Part shown: piece by piece, positions 52,613 to 61,445 of the stretch
How the letters are laid out: each line of letters starts with the position of its first letter
Position numbering within the stretch: the first letter of the stretch is position 1
Assembly (NCBI GenBank): GCA_022842285.1
Contig: JALHPV010000005.1
Span: 1-64,000, forward strand
Reading direction: 5' to 3'
DNA length: 64,000 nt
From: Kofleriaceae bacterium
Lineage (GTDB): Bacteria; Myxococcota_A; Polyangia; Haliangiales; Haliangiaceae
Made by a program: the position numbers and the translations under genes
The notes under the pieces: model-generated
Told to the model about the DNA's origin: nothing
Seen by the model: the letters and a program-made list of their open reading frames with translations, nothing else
Database searches by the model: none

Positions 52613-53523
52613 TACAACCCGTAGATATCGCGTTGCCAGTTGACGGTCCGCCGAATGCCTTCCTCGAACGTCAATTCCTGAAGCGCCCCCAGCTCGCGAA
52701 GCATCCGCGAGTTGTCGACGATCTTGTCGATCGTCGTCATCGGCTCCGGCGGCGCATAGTCAACGATCTCGTCGCTCCGCTCCAGCACCTTCAGGATGGT
52801 GTCGGACACGGTCTTGATGTCGGTGCGATGCGAACCCGCAATGTTGAAGACCGAACCAGCGCGGAAGTTCGTCGCGATTCGGGAGATCCATTCCACTGCA
52901 TCGTCGATGTAGGTGTGAGTCCGCGTGTGACCGTTGTGCACGCGATACCGCTGGCCACGAAGGGCGGCGTGAACGAAACGGCAGATCACGGATCGCCACT
53001 CGGAGAAGTACTCTCCCGGACCGTACGTGTTGAAAATGCGAATCCGGACGACTTGCGAGTTCCACATCGCCTCGGCGTTGAGCACCTGCTGCTCGTTGAC
53101 CCACTTCGTCATCGCGTAGTCGTTGAGTTGCTTGATCTCGAACTTGTCCATGACGTCCTCGGACATCACGCCGGTGTGGTCGCCGTAGACTTCGGAGCTC
53201 GAGAAGTGAACGAGCCTGAAACCGTGCTCCTTCTGGAGCATCAAAACGTGCTTGGTGCCGACGACGTTCGTGCGCCACAGGCTCTCGTAGTACGCCTCGC
53301 CGTTCCAGCGACCGAACTCGGCCCCAGCGTGGAAGACCAGGTCTGGTTTGCACCGCTCCACCACATCCGCTACCTGACGAAACTCGCCGAGGTCGGCTCG
53401 AATGAACTGCGGATCGAAATGGTGACCGCGATCGGTCATCCAGACTTCGTTGCCTTTGGCGCGAAGGTTCGCGACGAGCTTCGCTCCCACGACTCCGGTG
53501 CCGCCTGTCACTAGGATCTTCAT
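52612..53523 (-). CDS. NAD-dependent sugar-nucleotide epimerase/dehydratase (SDR)
   Basis: 303 residues from ATG 53523. 'MKILVTGGTGVVGAKLVANLRAKGNEVWMTDRG' is the GxxGxxG NAD motif; 'VHFSSSEVYGDHTGVMSEDVMDKFEIKQLNDYAMTKWVNEQ' has the catalytic Ser and Tyr-x3-Lys; 'RIFNTYGPGEYFSEWRSVICRFVHAALRGQRYRVHNGHTRTHTYIDDAV' is the sugar-binding region. Resembles UDP-glucose or UDP-glucuronate epimerases. The sugar is not deducible. Between wecB and wecC, probably provides another repeat-unit precursor. Confidence 0.9.
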   Translation of the reverse strand: MKILVTGGTGVVGAKLVANLRAKGNEVWMTDRGHHFDPQFIRADLGEFRQVADVVERCKPDLVFHAGAEFGRWNGEAYYESLWRTNVVGTKHVLMLQKEHGFRLVHFSSSEVYGDHTGVMSEDVMDKFEIKQLNDYAMTKWVNEQQVLNAEAMWNSQVVRIRIFNTYGPGEYFSEWRSVICRFVHAALRGQRYRVHNGHTRTHTYIDDAVEWISRIATNFRAGSVFNIAGSHRTDIKTVSDTILKVLERSDEIVDYAPPEPMTTIDKIVDNSRMLRELGALQELTFEEGIRRTVNWQRDIYGL

Positions 53524-53560
53524 GAGCGCGCGGACTATGCACCAGCCGTGCGCGTGGTGG

Positions 53561-54637
53561 CTAGCATGCCCCATCCGCAATGGCGGCAGCGATCCGTTCC
53601 GCCGCGTGACCGTCACCGTACGGGTTGGGGGCCGGCAGACGGCCCGTGTAGGGAGGCTTGTTCCACGCATCACGTAGCGCGGTTCCGATGCGCGCACGGT
53701 CGCGCCCGACGAGCACGTTCTGGCCCGTCGCGACCGCCTCGGGGCGCTCGGTAGTGTCCCGCGCGATCAGTACCGTCTTGCCGAGCGACGGCGCCTCCTC
53801 CTGTACGCCGCCAGAGTCCGAGAGCACCACGCGCGCATCCGCAAGCTTCATAGCGAACTCGGTGTATCTGAGAGGCTCGCACAGCCGAACGCGGGGATGC
53901 GCACCGATCGTCTCCGCGGCGGCCGCCTGCACCTGAGGGTTAGGATGCACGGGCCACAGCACTTCGGCGTCACTCTCTTCCGCCAAGAAGTCCAGGAGAG
54001 CTCCCGCGATCTCGCGGAGTGGGCCGCCGAACGACTCACGACGATGCAACGTGACAAGCACGTACGGTCGGCCGGTCATACGCGGCCCAAGCCGCTCGAC
54101 CACACGCAAGAGCGTATCGATGCCGGTGTTGCCGGTGACAAGAATCCTGTCGGGTCGAACCCCTTCGGAAAGCAGGTTTCTTCGCGCCACATCGGTCGGA
54201 GCGAAGTTCCAGTGCGCGAGCCGTGCAATCACCTGGCGGTTCACCTCCTCGGGGAAGGGATTGTCGGGGTTGTACGTCCGAAGCCCCGCCTCTATATGCC
54301 CCACGAGGATTCGCTCGTAGTACGCCGCGAGCGCCCCTGCGAGAGCCGTCGTCGTGTCGCCTTGAACGAGTACCACATCCGGCGCCACCTGTTGAAGGAC
54401 CGACGGAAGCCTCTCGAGTACGTGGGAAGCGATCGCCGACAAGCTCTGATTCGGTTCCATGATCTTCAAATCGTGATCCGGTGTCATCTCGAGCGCAGCG
54501 AAGGCAGTGTCCAACAGATCTGAATGCTGCCCCGTCGAAATGATGATCGACTCCGTGCGTTGCGCGAGTAGAGCCCGATGGACCGAGCACATCTTGATCG
54601 CTTCGGGCCTCGTACCGATTATCAATGCAACGCGCAT
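53561..54637 (-). CDS. wecB: UDP-N-acetylglucosamine 2-epimerase (non-hydrolysing)
   Basis: 358 residues from ATG 54637 ('MRVALIIGTRPEAIKM'), 2 bp after the Wzz copy-2 stop. 'STGQHSDLLDTAF', 'DVVLVQGDTTTALAGALAAYYERILVGHIEAGLRTYNPDNPFPEEVNRQVIARLAHWNFAPT', 'GNTGIDTLLR', 'VTLHRRESFGGPL', 'WPVHPNP' and 'LSDSGGVQEEAPSLGKTVLIARDTTERPEA' are all WecB signature segments. It converts UDP-GlcNAc to UDP-ManNAc for WecC. Supplies ManNAcA to the repeat unit along with the WecG-like transferase. Confidence 0.95.
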   Translation of the reverse strand: MRVALIIGTRPEAIKMCSVHRALLAQRTESIIISTGQHSDLLDTAFAALEMTPDHDLKIMEPNQSLSAIASHVLERLPSVLQQVAPDVVLVQGDTTTALAGALAAYYERILVGHIEAGLRTYNPDNPFPEEVNRQVIARLAHWNFAPTDVARRNLLSEGVRPDRILVTGNTGIDTLLRVVERLGPRMTGRPYVLVTLHRRESFGGPLREIAGALLDFLAEESDAEVLWPVHPNPQVQAAAAETIGAHPRVRLCEPLRYTEFAMKLADARVVLSDSGGVQEEAPSLGKTVLIARDTTERPEAVATGQNVLVGRDRARIGTALRDAWNKPPYTGRLPAPNPYGDGHAAERIAAAIADGAC

Positions 54638-54639
54638 GG

Positions 54640-55779
54640 CTACGACACTCCGAGGGATGCGCGGGTCTGGGACCGGCGCTCGCAGAATATGACTGCGGCG
54701 CACGAAGCCACGAAGCCGAATAGTCCGGCGAGCATCACGATCCGGCGGCGCTGCGGACGCGAGCGGAGCGTCGGAGTGGTTGGCATGTCGAGGATCTGGA
54801 ACGTGGACGTGTCACGAGCTTCATCGACCTTGGCGAGCTCGTAGCGCTGCACGAGAGCAGTGTAGACGGCCTCCTTTAGAGCATGTTCGCGCACGAGCTG
54901 CTCGAGCTGAAATCGGAACGCAGGCACATCCAGTGCGTTCGGAAAGAACGTCCCGGCCTTGGCTGCACCGCTCGGCGCAGGAAGGGCCTCCAGTTCGCGT
55001 AGCTTGGACTCGAGGCCAGCGATCTGCTCCTCCAGCTGGAGGACCTTCGCCGCGTTGTCTGAGGAGAAGCCTCGATTGTAGGAGAGCTCTAGCTCCTTCG
55101 ACACGAGCAGCCCATTTATCTCTGACATCTCCGAGAGTGCGGCCCTGCTCTGGACCGGCAGGTCAACGATCGAGTTCGCCATCTGAAAGTCGCGGATCCT
55201 CACCGATAGGATCTCGACCTCTCGACGCGCGTTGTGAACTTGTGCCTCGAAGAACGTCCGTTCCTCGAGCGCTGACGACACCGACACTTGTTCGAAGACT
55301 TCGTTGCCCACTTCGCCGAAGTACCTCAGCATCATCGCGACGCGGTCCGGGTCCGTGTCCTCGCAAAGGACGCTGACCGTGGCGGCACGGCGATCTACGC
55401 TCGTGCGGCAGTGGTTCCAGAGCGATTCGCGCGCCTCCTCGAGCGAGCTCACCTCATAGACCTCGCGTAGTCCGAACTTCTCGATCACCGCGTCGGCAAC
55501 CGATCGACTTATCAAGACAGCTTCGATTCGTTGGGCCTCGCTCGCAAGGCGATCGAGGCCGAACGGCAACTTCATCGCGGCTCCGAGCGTGGAGATGTCG
55601 TTGGGTCGGTGCGCCGGTACAGCAACTAGCTGGGCCTGAAACCACTGCGTCGCAAGGAGTGCGTAAGCCACGGCTGCGCACACCGCGATCGTGCTGCCGA
55701 GGGCGACCCACTTCCACTTGCGGAGCAGGAGTTGAATCGCCTCGCGCCCGTCATGCGGAGCGGCTACTGCGCTACGCAT
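54640..55779 (-). CDS. Polysaccharide co-polymerase (Wzz-type), copy 2
   Basis: 379 residues. 'LLRKWKWVALGSTIAVCAAVAYALLATQWFQAQLVAVPAHR' is the first membrane helix and Wzz start. 'ERTFFEAQVHNARREVEILSVRIRDFQ' and 'LVSKELELSYNRGFSSDNAAKVLQLEEQIAGLESKLRELEAL' form the long coiled coil. 'TSTFQILDMPTTPTLRSRPQRRRIVMLAGLFGFVASCAAVIF' is the Pro-rich motif and second helix. There is no kinase domain, like copy 1 (45582), with which it shares many residues. Two paralogues may set chain length jointly or for different polymers. The 5' end overlaps the adjacent glycosyltransferase stop by 16 bp. Confidence 0.92.
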   Translation of the reverse strand: MRSAVAAPHDGREAIQLLLRKWKWVALGSTIAVCAAVAYALLATQWFQAQLVAVPAHRPNDISTLGAAMKLPFGLDRLASEAQRIEAVLISRSVADAVIEKFGLREVYEVSSLEEARESLWNHCRTSVDRRAATVSVLCEDTDPDRVAMMLRYFGEVGNEVFEQVSVSSALEERTFFEAQVHNARREVEILSVRIRDFQMANSIVDLPVQSRAALSEMSEINGLLVSKELELSYNRGFSSDNAAKVLQLEEQIAGLESKLRELEALPAPSGAAKAGTFFPNALDVPAFRFQLEQLVREHALKEAVYTALVQRYELAKVDEARDTSTFQILDMPTTPTLRSRPQRRRIVMLAGLFGFVASCAAVIFCERRSQTRASLGVS

Positions 55780-56894
55780 TGCTCGACGCCGGAGCTGAAC
55801 CGCTCCACCATATGATCTAGCGTGTAGCGCTTGGCGCTCGCGGCACAGCCAGTGACAAGCTGCGATCGCATGGTTGGGCTGGAAAGGTACTTTTCGATCG
55901 CAGCCGCGTACCTCGGGATCGAGTGTTCTGTCACGATCCCGTTCGCACCGGGCTCGAGATAGGCGATTTCCGGACCGTGTCCGACGACGTTCGTCGTGAA
56001 CAACGGAGTACCAGCAACAAAGCTGTCTACAACTACGAGTCCGACGTGCGCCGGCACAAGTAGAAGGTCGGAGATGGAGAAATAGGCTGCGCGCTCGGCT
56101 CCGAACGATGGACCTACGTAGTGGATCCAGGGGTGGAGCGCTGCGGCCGCCCTCACTTTCGAGCTGTCGGGGCCGTCACCCACGACCACCAGGTGGAAGT
56201 CGCGCACGTTGGAACGGACGACAGCACATGCCTCGAGGAGGAACTCGACCCGCTTCTCCGGGTAGATACCTCCGCAGTACAGCGCGATCGGCGCTCCGAC
56301 CGGAACTCCGAGTTTATCGCGAAGGAGGCCTCGCTCTGACGTCCCGAATCTCGCGATGGAGTTCTGAAACGTCGTGTCGTCGATGGTGTTGTCGAGCACA
56401 GTGATCTTGCTCCGCGGCACGCCGCTTCGGGCCATCACGCCTGCGCTGATCTCCGTGTAAGCGAACCACCAATCTGCAAGCATAGTCATCCTGCGCTTGA
56501 GAGCTTCCGTGGGAGACGACTCGCTCGCTCGGAAGTCACGTCCGTGGCCCCAAAGGCCAAGCCGCGCCGGCTTGCGAACCCACCGTGACAGACTCAAAGC
56601 GAAATTGAGGAGATTGCGGTTCGCTTGCTCGACGATCACGAGATCGAGGTCGGCGGCGTACTTCCAGCAAGGCTGCCAGACCAGCTGGCGATCGCCGATA
56701 CGGAAGTAGGCGTTGGAGACCTTGTGAGCCCACGGCGCCTTCAGATCGAAGGTCTCCGGAACGGTGCCCGGTGACTCGTCGCCGTACACGAGCTGAAGCT
56801 CGAACCCGCGCGCCGCGAGGGCCGTCCGAAGTGCGTGAAACAGCGCGTGCCGATAGTGCGGCAGCACGCGCTGGATGATGCCTACGGACTTCAT
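55764..56894 (-). CDS. GT4-family glycosyltransferase
   Basis: 376 residues from ATG 56894. 'MKSVGIIQRVLPHYRHALFHALRTALAARGFELQLVYGDES' start; 'RLGLWGHGRDFRASESSPTEALKRRM', 'GVPVGAPIALYCGGIYPEKRVEFLLEACAVVRSNVRDFHLVVVGDGPDS' and 'ISDLLLVPAHVGLVVVDSFVAGTPLFTTNVVGHGPEIAYL' give the GT-B donor-binding region with G-x-G-P and conserved Glu positions. ATG is preceded at 6 nt by TATCAT, part of a symmetric bidirectional promoter. It begins the long minus-strand EPS operon running to 46721. Confidence 0.9.
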   Translation of the reverse strand: MKSVGIIQRVLPHYRHALFHALRTALAARGFELQLVYGDESPGTVPETFDLKAPWAHKVSNAYFRIGDRQLVWQPCWKYAADLDLVIVEQANRNLLNFALSLSRWVRKPARLGLWGHGRDFRASESSPTEALKRRMTMLADWWFAYTEISAGVMARSGVPRSKITVLDNTIDDTTFQNSIARFGTSERGLLRDKLGVPVGAPIALYCGGIYPEKRVEFLLEACAVVRSNVRDFHLVVVGDGPDSSKVRAAAALHPWIHYVGPSFGAERAAYFSISDLLLVPAHVGLVVVDSFVAGTPLFTTNVVGHGPEIAYLEPGANGIVTEHSIPRYAAAIEKYLSSPTMRSQLVTGCAASAKRYTLDHMVERFSSGVEQCVAQ

Positions 56895-56899
56895 TGATC

Positions 56900-56906
56900 T
56901 ATGATA
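56900..56906. promoter_or_regulatory. Symmetric bidirectional -10 (TATGATA/TATCATA)
   Basis: Plus TATGAT (56900-56905) and minus TATCAT (56906-56901) overlap on opposite strands. The minus hexamer ends 6 nt before ATG 56894 of the GT4 gene; the plus hexamer ends 21 nt before GTG 56927 of the methyltransferase gene. One opened region could start transcription both ways. Confidence 0.45.
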
Positions 56907-56926
56907 CTTCTCGTCGGGACCTTGCC

Positions 56927-57682
56927 GTGCCAGTCGACGCCGTCCCCTCAGCCCACGACTACGACAAACAATACCGCGATGCACGAGCGGAGATGGTCCA
57001 ATGGTTCCGAGCGGGTGCGATCGAGAAGGTCCGTAGCGTAGCTCACCTGGTCCGCAATCGAAGCGTCGAGGACGTTCTCGAAATCGGTTGCGGGACGGGC
57101 GCAGTCCTCGAACGCCTCCACCAGCAGGGCATCGGGCGTCGTTACTCGGGCGTGGACGTGTCCCCGGAAGCCGTTGCGTTCACGAAGCAACTCGGGCTCC
57201 CGTACGAGCGCATCGAAGTTGGAGACGGACTCGAGGCAGCGCAGCTGATGGATCGCAAATTCGACCTGGTCGTGCTGTCACACATTCTGGAGCACGTGCC
57301 GGAACCGGAGGCGCTACTGCGCTCCGCGTTGCGAGCCGGGCGAGCCGTCTTTGTCGAGGTGCCGCTTGAGTCGACGGTGGGGCTCAACCTGAAGTGGCGA
57401 GTGCTCGAGGCGAGAGGCCGCGATCGCACCGACAATCTCGCGGGCCACATTCACTTCTTCTCGAAGAGCACGTTCCTCGATCTTGTGAACCGCTGCCATG
57501 CTCGGATCATCGGCACGCGTCAGTACGTGCCGGTCGACGACAAGCTGTTAGCGTTGAACAAGACGCCGTTCATCAAGCGCAAGCTGATGCGACTCGCCTA
57601 CCGCCTTCTAGGGACGAGAGGCTACGGCCGACTCTGGTACTCACACTTTGCCGTGCTGCTCGAGCCGGTCGCGACGACGTAA
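56927..57682 (+). CDS. Class I SAM-dependent methyltransferase
   Basis: 251 residues from GTG 56927 (a TTG at 56894 is in frame). 'VEDVLEIGCGTGAVLERLHQQGIGRRYSGVDVSPEAVAFTKQLG' is motif I, 'FDLVVLSHILEHVPEPEALLRSALRAGRAVFVEVPLE' motifs II/III, with the Met_11-like 'HILEHVP'. A C-terminal region 'NLAGHIHFFSKSTFLDLVNRCHARIIGT' completes the domain. The TAATG overlap at 57682 couples it to the flippase gene. Probably methylates a sugar or lipid-linked intermediate. Confidence 0.9.
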   Translation: MPVDAVPSAHDYDKQYRDARAEMVQWFRAGAIEKVRSVAHLVRNRSVEDVLEIGCGTGAVLERLHQQGIGRRYSGVDVSPEAVAFTKQLGLPYERIEVGDGLEAAQLMDRKFDLVVLSHILEHVPEPEALLRSALRAGRAVFVEVPLESTVGLNLKWRVLEARGRDRTDNLAGHIHFFSKSTFLDLVNRCHARIIGTRQYVPVDDKLLALNKTPFIKRKLMRLAYRLLGTRGYGRLWYSHFAVLLEPVATT

Positions 57683-59130
57683 TGCCGGCGCCCGCCCCGC
57701 GGTCCCGTTCGATCATCAAGATCGCGGCGCAGTATCTCCCGTCTGTCATCGTTCCTGCCGCAGCGAACATCTTGATCGTCGCCATCTTCGGCCGCCGGCT
57801 GGGGCCGTCCGAGATGGGGCAGTACTACCTCGCCCTATCGATCGTGGGCATCGGCAGCATCCTCGCGGGCGGCTGGCTTCAGCAGTCCATTCTTCGCTAC
57901 GAATCAGGTCGATCGCTGGAGGCGCATCAGCGCCTGCACTTGAAGTTCTTCGCTGGAGTTCCCGCGCTCGCGATGCTCTTCGCGACCGTCGTGTACGTAC
58001 TGAAGGCGATGGGTGTCACGGCCGTGCCGCTCACCTGGGTCATCGTGTTACTCGTGGTCAGCGAGGCTTGGTACCGGCTAGCTCTTGGCGTCCTTCAGTC
58101 TCAGTCGCGGTCACTGACCTATTCCACGACAACGTCACTGTTCTCCCTGTTACGGCTCGCCACCGCGATCGCGCTCTACGAAGCGGGGCACCACGACGTA
58201 CGGTGCTTGCTCTACGCGTGGCTCATCGTTCAGGGAACGACCTGCGTGACACTGTTCTTCGCTCTCGGATACCACCGATCGCTGGGATCTCGTGAGGTCG
58301 CTCGTCCAGAGAAAACCATTCGCGACTACGTCGCGTACGGTCTTCCGATGCTCGGGTTCATGCTGCTGACGGAGCTACGACCGTTCACGGATCGACTCGT
58401 GCTTCTGGAGCTTCTTGACTCGGCTTCCGTCGGAGTTCACGGGAGCAACTATGCGATCGGCACCAATTCAATTGGTCTGCTCGCGACGCCCTTGATGCTT
58501 GCCGTTCACCCGTATTTGATGGGCCTCGCGAACAGCGAGAACTTCGACGCCCGCGAGTTCCGCGAGCAAACGTCGAAGCTGTCGGATCTCTATCTGAAGC
58601 TCAGTACCGCCATTCTCGTCGCAGCGGTCCCGTCCAGTCACTTCGTGTCGTGGCTCGTGCTGGGGCCTTCCTTCGAGATCGGCTACCCCATCTTCGCACT
58701 GTCCTGCTTCGGTTCTGTGATCGGCGGCCTCGCTATCTATTTCGCAAAGGGGCTCGAAGCTCGAGACCGCAGCGGCAGCCTCCTCCGCTGTAACATCGCT
58801 GCGTACGTGATCGCCGCGGTCAGCGCATTGATCTGCGTGAAGCTCTTCGGCGTGGTGGGAGCGTCGCTTGGCTACGTCGCAGGATTCGTCGGCTACGCAG
58901 GCATCGCATGGGCCGTTACTGACAAAGAAGTACGTCCCTCCCTCCCGATAGGGCCGCTGTGTGCCCTTGCGTCGATGTTTGGAATCTCGTTGTTCGTCGC
59001 CACGCTGGTTGGGGCATCTCCGTTGGCGCTCGTGGCGTCTACTGTTGCTGCGCTGGCCTTCATGGCGGTTCTATTCGTCCGTGGTGACGTCGCCAGGCTG
59101 CGCAGTATCGCCGGAGCCCGCGCAGGATGA
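57682..59130 (+). CDS. wzx: Wzx-type polysaccharide flippase (MATE/MOP superfamily)
   Basis: 482 residues from ATG 57682 (TAATG with previous stop). About 12-14 hydrophobic segments; 'IFGRRLGPSEMGQYYLALSIVGIGSILAGGWLQQSILRYESG' is the family start ('LGxxxxGxYxL'). 'TIRDYVAYGLPMLGFMLLTELRPFTDRLVLLELLDSASVGVHGSNYAIGTNSIGLLATPLMLAVHPYLMG' is the helix 7-8 signature. It would move the lipid-linked repeat unit across the inner membrane. ATGA overlap with the polymerase gene at 59127. Confidence 0.92.
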   Translation: MPAPAPRSRSIIKIAAQYLPSVIVPAAANILIVAIFGRRLGPSEMGQYYLALSIVGIGSILAGGWLQQSILRYESGRSLEAHQRLHLKFFAGVPALAMLFATVVYVLKAMGVTAVPLTWVIVLLVVSEAWYRLALGVLQSQSRSLTYSTTTSLFSLLRLATAIALYEAGHHDVRCLLYAWLIVQGTTCVTLFFALGYHRSLGSREVARPEKTIRDYVAYGLPMLGFMLLTELRPFTDRLVLLELLDSASVGVHGSNYAIGTNSIGLLATPLMLAVHPYLMGLANSENFDAREFREQTSKLSDLYLKLSTAILVAAVPSSHFVSWLVLGPSFEIGYPIFALSCFGSVIGGLAIYFAKGLEARDRSGSLLRCNIAAYVIAAVSALICVKLFGVVGASLGYVAGFVGYAGIAWAVTDKEVRPSLPIGPLCALASMFGISLFVATLVGASPLALVASTVAALAFMAVLFVRGDVARLRSIAGARAG

Positions 59131-60482
59131 CGTCTCGAATCCTGACCCTGGCGCGCTACAGCTTCGTGCTGTTTCTCGTGCTGCTCTGGTACTTGCAGAG
59201 TGAGCTGGGACAGGACCCCGTCGTCGACGATTGGGTCTTGCTGGGGCTTGCGACCTCGACCGGACTTTTCGCCCTCTCCAACAAGACGTTTTTTCACGTC
59301 CTGTATTTCAACTACCTCGTCATCTGGTTCAGCGTCGGAACGATCAACTACGTCATCGTTCGGTTGATCTGGGATGGTTGGGACGCAGATATCATCACGT
59401 ACAACCGCCTCTACGCGTTGTTCCTCGTCGTCTACAGCGGCGCGACCAGCGTGTTCACGCGCCGTCTGGATGCCAGCCAGATCGCGCCTATCACGTACGT
59501 TGGAATGGACCTGCGGTTCGCAACGCGGGTCTGCATCGTCATGATCGTCGTCGCGGCGGCTCTGCTGCTACCGGCCGTCGGATGGACCGGCGTGTTCGGC
59601 GGAGAGATCACGAACGAAAACCGGTTCGACGTCCAAGTGAGTCCGCTCGTCCCTCGACTGATGCTCGCCTTTCCGCTACTTGCGTGCATTCTCGCGTACC
59701 GCTTCGCTCGCAGGGAAGTGGGAGGCGTGGCGGTTGCGGCGTTCGTTTTCGTCGCCTTCTATCTCATGACCGTCTTCGGAGTCCGCTTCGGGTTCTTTCA
59801 GACGGTCGTAACCGGGGTCGTATTCTTGGTCGCTTCGGCGCAAGTACGGCTGCTTCGCGCGTACCGTGCGACAATCGTCGCGCTGCTGTCCGCGATGTTC
59901 GTCTTGCAGCTAGTAGTTCCGATCCTGCGCAACGTTGACGATACAACTTCGTCGGAGGTCGAGCAGCTAACGACGCTGACGTCGTTTCTCCGCTCGTTCG
60001 CCGGCGAACATCGCGACGCAGCCGCCTCACTGGTCATTCTCTCGGAGTCGGAGAAGCGTGCGATCGCGGACAACTACGTCGCGAGCGTCGTTCTTCCGAT
60101 TGTCCCGTCGCCGGTACTCGCACCCTTTGGTATCGATAAGGCGCAGGCCATGGAAGGGGGGGCCGCGTACTTCATGCAGCGCGCCTACAACGTCGAGTAC
60201 GGGGCGATTCGGATCGGCGGGATCGCCGAAACGTATCTGTATCTTGGGTGCTTCGGTGTTGTCTTGGCTGCCCTGGTAAACGCGTACGCGGCATCAAGGA
60301 TCGATCGTGTGATCCACCAACGAGAGCCGAAGTCTTTTGCCGCTGTTGCGTTCGCCGCCTATGGCTCGGTCTGGGTGCTTTACTTCCCTGCATCGCAAAG
60401 CAACATGTTGCTTGGTGGCTTTGCGGGGTTCGTCGTCATGTACTACGCGTTGGTCGGCGTGCGTCGACTACTCCCTACGTGA
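59127..60482 (+). CDS. wzy: O-antigen/EPS polymerase-like membrane protein
   Basis: 451 residues. About 10-11 hydrophobic segments ('YSFVLFLVLLWYLQSELGQD', 'LVFLLVASAQVRL' and others), a long periplasmic-type loop near 300-360 ('SEKRAIADNYVASVVLPIVPSPVLAPFGIDKAQAMEGGAAYFMQ'), and a C-terminal 'YNVEYGAIRIGGIAETYLYLGCFGVVLAALVNAYAAS' that is similar to the Wzy/O-antigen-ligase-like group. Assignment rests on topology and position between wzx and galE rather than on a sequence motif. Confidence 0.8.
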   Translation: MTSRILTLARYSFVLFLVLLWYLQSELGQDPVVDDWVLLGLATSTGLFALSNKTFFHVLYFNYLVIWFSVGTINYVIVRLIWDGWDADIITYNRLYALFLVVYSGATSVFTRRLDASQIAPITYVGMDLRFATRVCIVMIVVAAALLLPAVGWTGVFGGEITNENRFDVQVSPLVPRLMLAFPLLACILAYRFARREVGGVAVAAFVFVAFYLMTVFGVRFGFFQTVVTGVVFLVASAQVRLLRAYRATIVALLSAMFVLQLVVPILRNVDDTTSSEVEQLTTLTSFLRSFAGEHRDAAASLVILSESEKRAIADNYVASVVLPIVPSPVLAPFGIDKAQAMEGGAAYFMQRAYNVEYGAIRIGGIAETYLYLGCFGVVLAALVNAYAASRIDRVIHQREPKSFAAVAFAAYGSVWVLYFPASQSNMLLGGFAGFVVMYYALVGVRRLLPT

Positions 60483-60491
60483 GAACACGAA

Positions 60492-61445
60492 GTGACGATC
60501 TTGGTCACCGGCGGCGCCGGATTCGTTGGCTCTCACTTCGTCAGGCACGCGATTGAAGCCGCTCGCTCAGTCGTCGTCCTGGACGACATGTCCAGCGGAC
60601 TCGTGGCAGCGCTCGGGCCAGTGACACTCGTGCGCGGCGACATTGGAGATGCGCAGCTCGTACGTCGCACGCTTGAGGAACATCGAGTGACTTCGGTCGT
60701 CCACTTCGCCGGCAAGATCTGTGTTGCGGAGTCCGTCAGGCGCCCGGACTACTACATCGAGCACAACGTGCGGCGCGCGAGCGTATTGCTCGACGAAGCC
60801 TTGGCCGCTGGCGTCCGATCGTTCGTGTTCTCATCGTCGGCGGCCGTCTACGGTGTTCCCTCCGGGAGTCCGATTTCCGAGACAGCGCGGACAGAACCGA
60901 TCAGTCCCTACGGCGAAACCAAGCTCGCTTTCGAGCGTTTGCTTGCCGAGAAGGAGGGGCTTCTGTGGGCGGCGTTGAGGTACTTCAACGCCGCCGGCGC
61001 CCACCCCGACGGTAGTCTGTCCGAGCGCCATGAGCCGGAGACGCACCTCCTTCCTCTGGCGATCGATGCGGCGCTTGGGCGACGACCCGCTCTGCAGATC
61101 TACGGGGACGACTATCCGACCCCGGACGGCACCTGCATCCGGGACTACGTGCACGTCATAGATCTCGCGGCCGCACATCTGAGTGCGCTCGATGCACTCT
61201 CTTCAGGGACGCAACTCGGCGCTGTCAATCTCGGTTCAGGTCGCGGTCATTCAGTACGTCAGGTCCTTGGTGCCGTCGAGGCCGCGCTGAACCGCCCCGT
61301 CCCGACTCTGGTTGTCGCGCGCCGGGAAGGCGATCCGCCGACTCTTGTCGCGGATATCGAGAGAGCGAGCGCACTCCTCCAATGGAGGTGCGACCGAAGT
61401 GATCTGGCGACGATCGTCCGAGATGCAGTTAGGTCTCGTCGTTAG
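60492..61445 (+). CDS. galE: UDP-glucose 4-epimerase
   Basis: 317 residues. '[23 protein letters not shown]' NAD motif, '[53 protein letters not shown]', catalytic Tyr-x3-Lys in '[16 protein letters not shown]', and '[36 protein letters not shown]' with '[29 protein letters not shown]' identify GalE. Interconverts UDP-glucose/GlcNAc and UDP-galactose/GalNAc for the repeat unit. 3' end overlaps the convergent DUF2279 gene by 4 bp. Confidence 0.95.
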   Translation: [317 protein letters not shown]

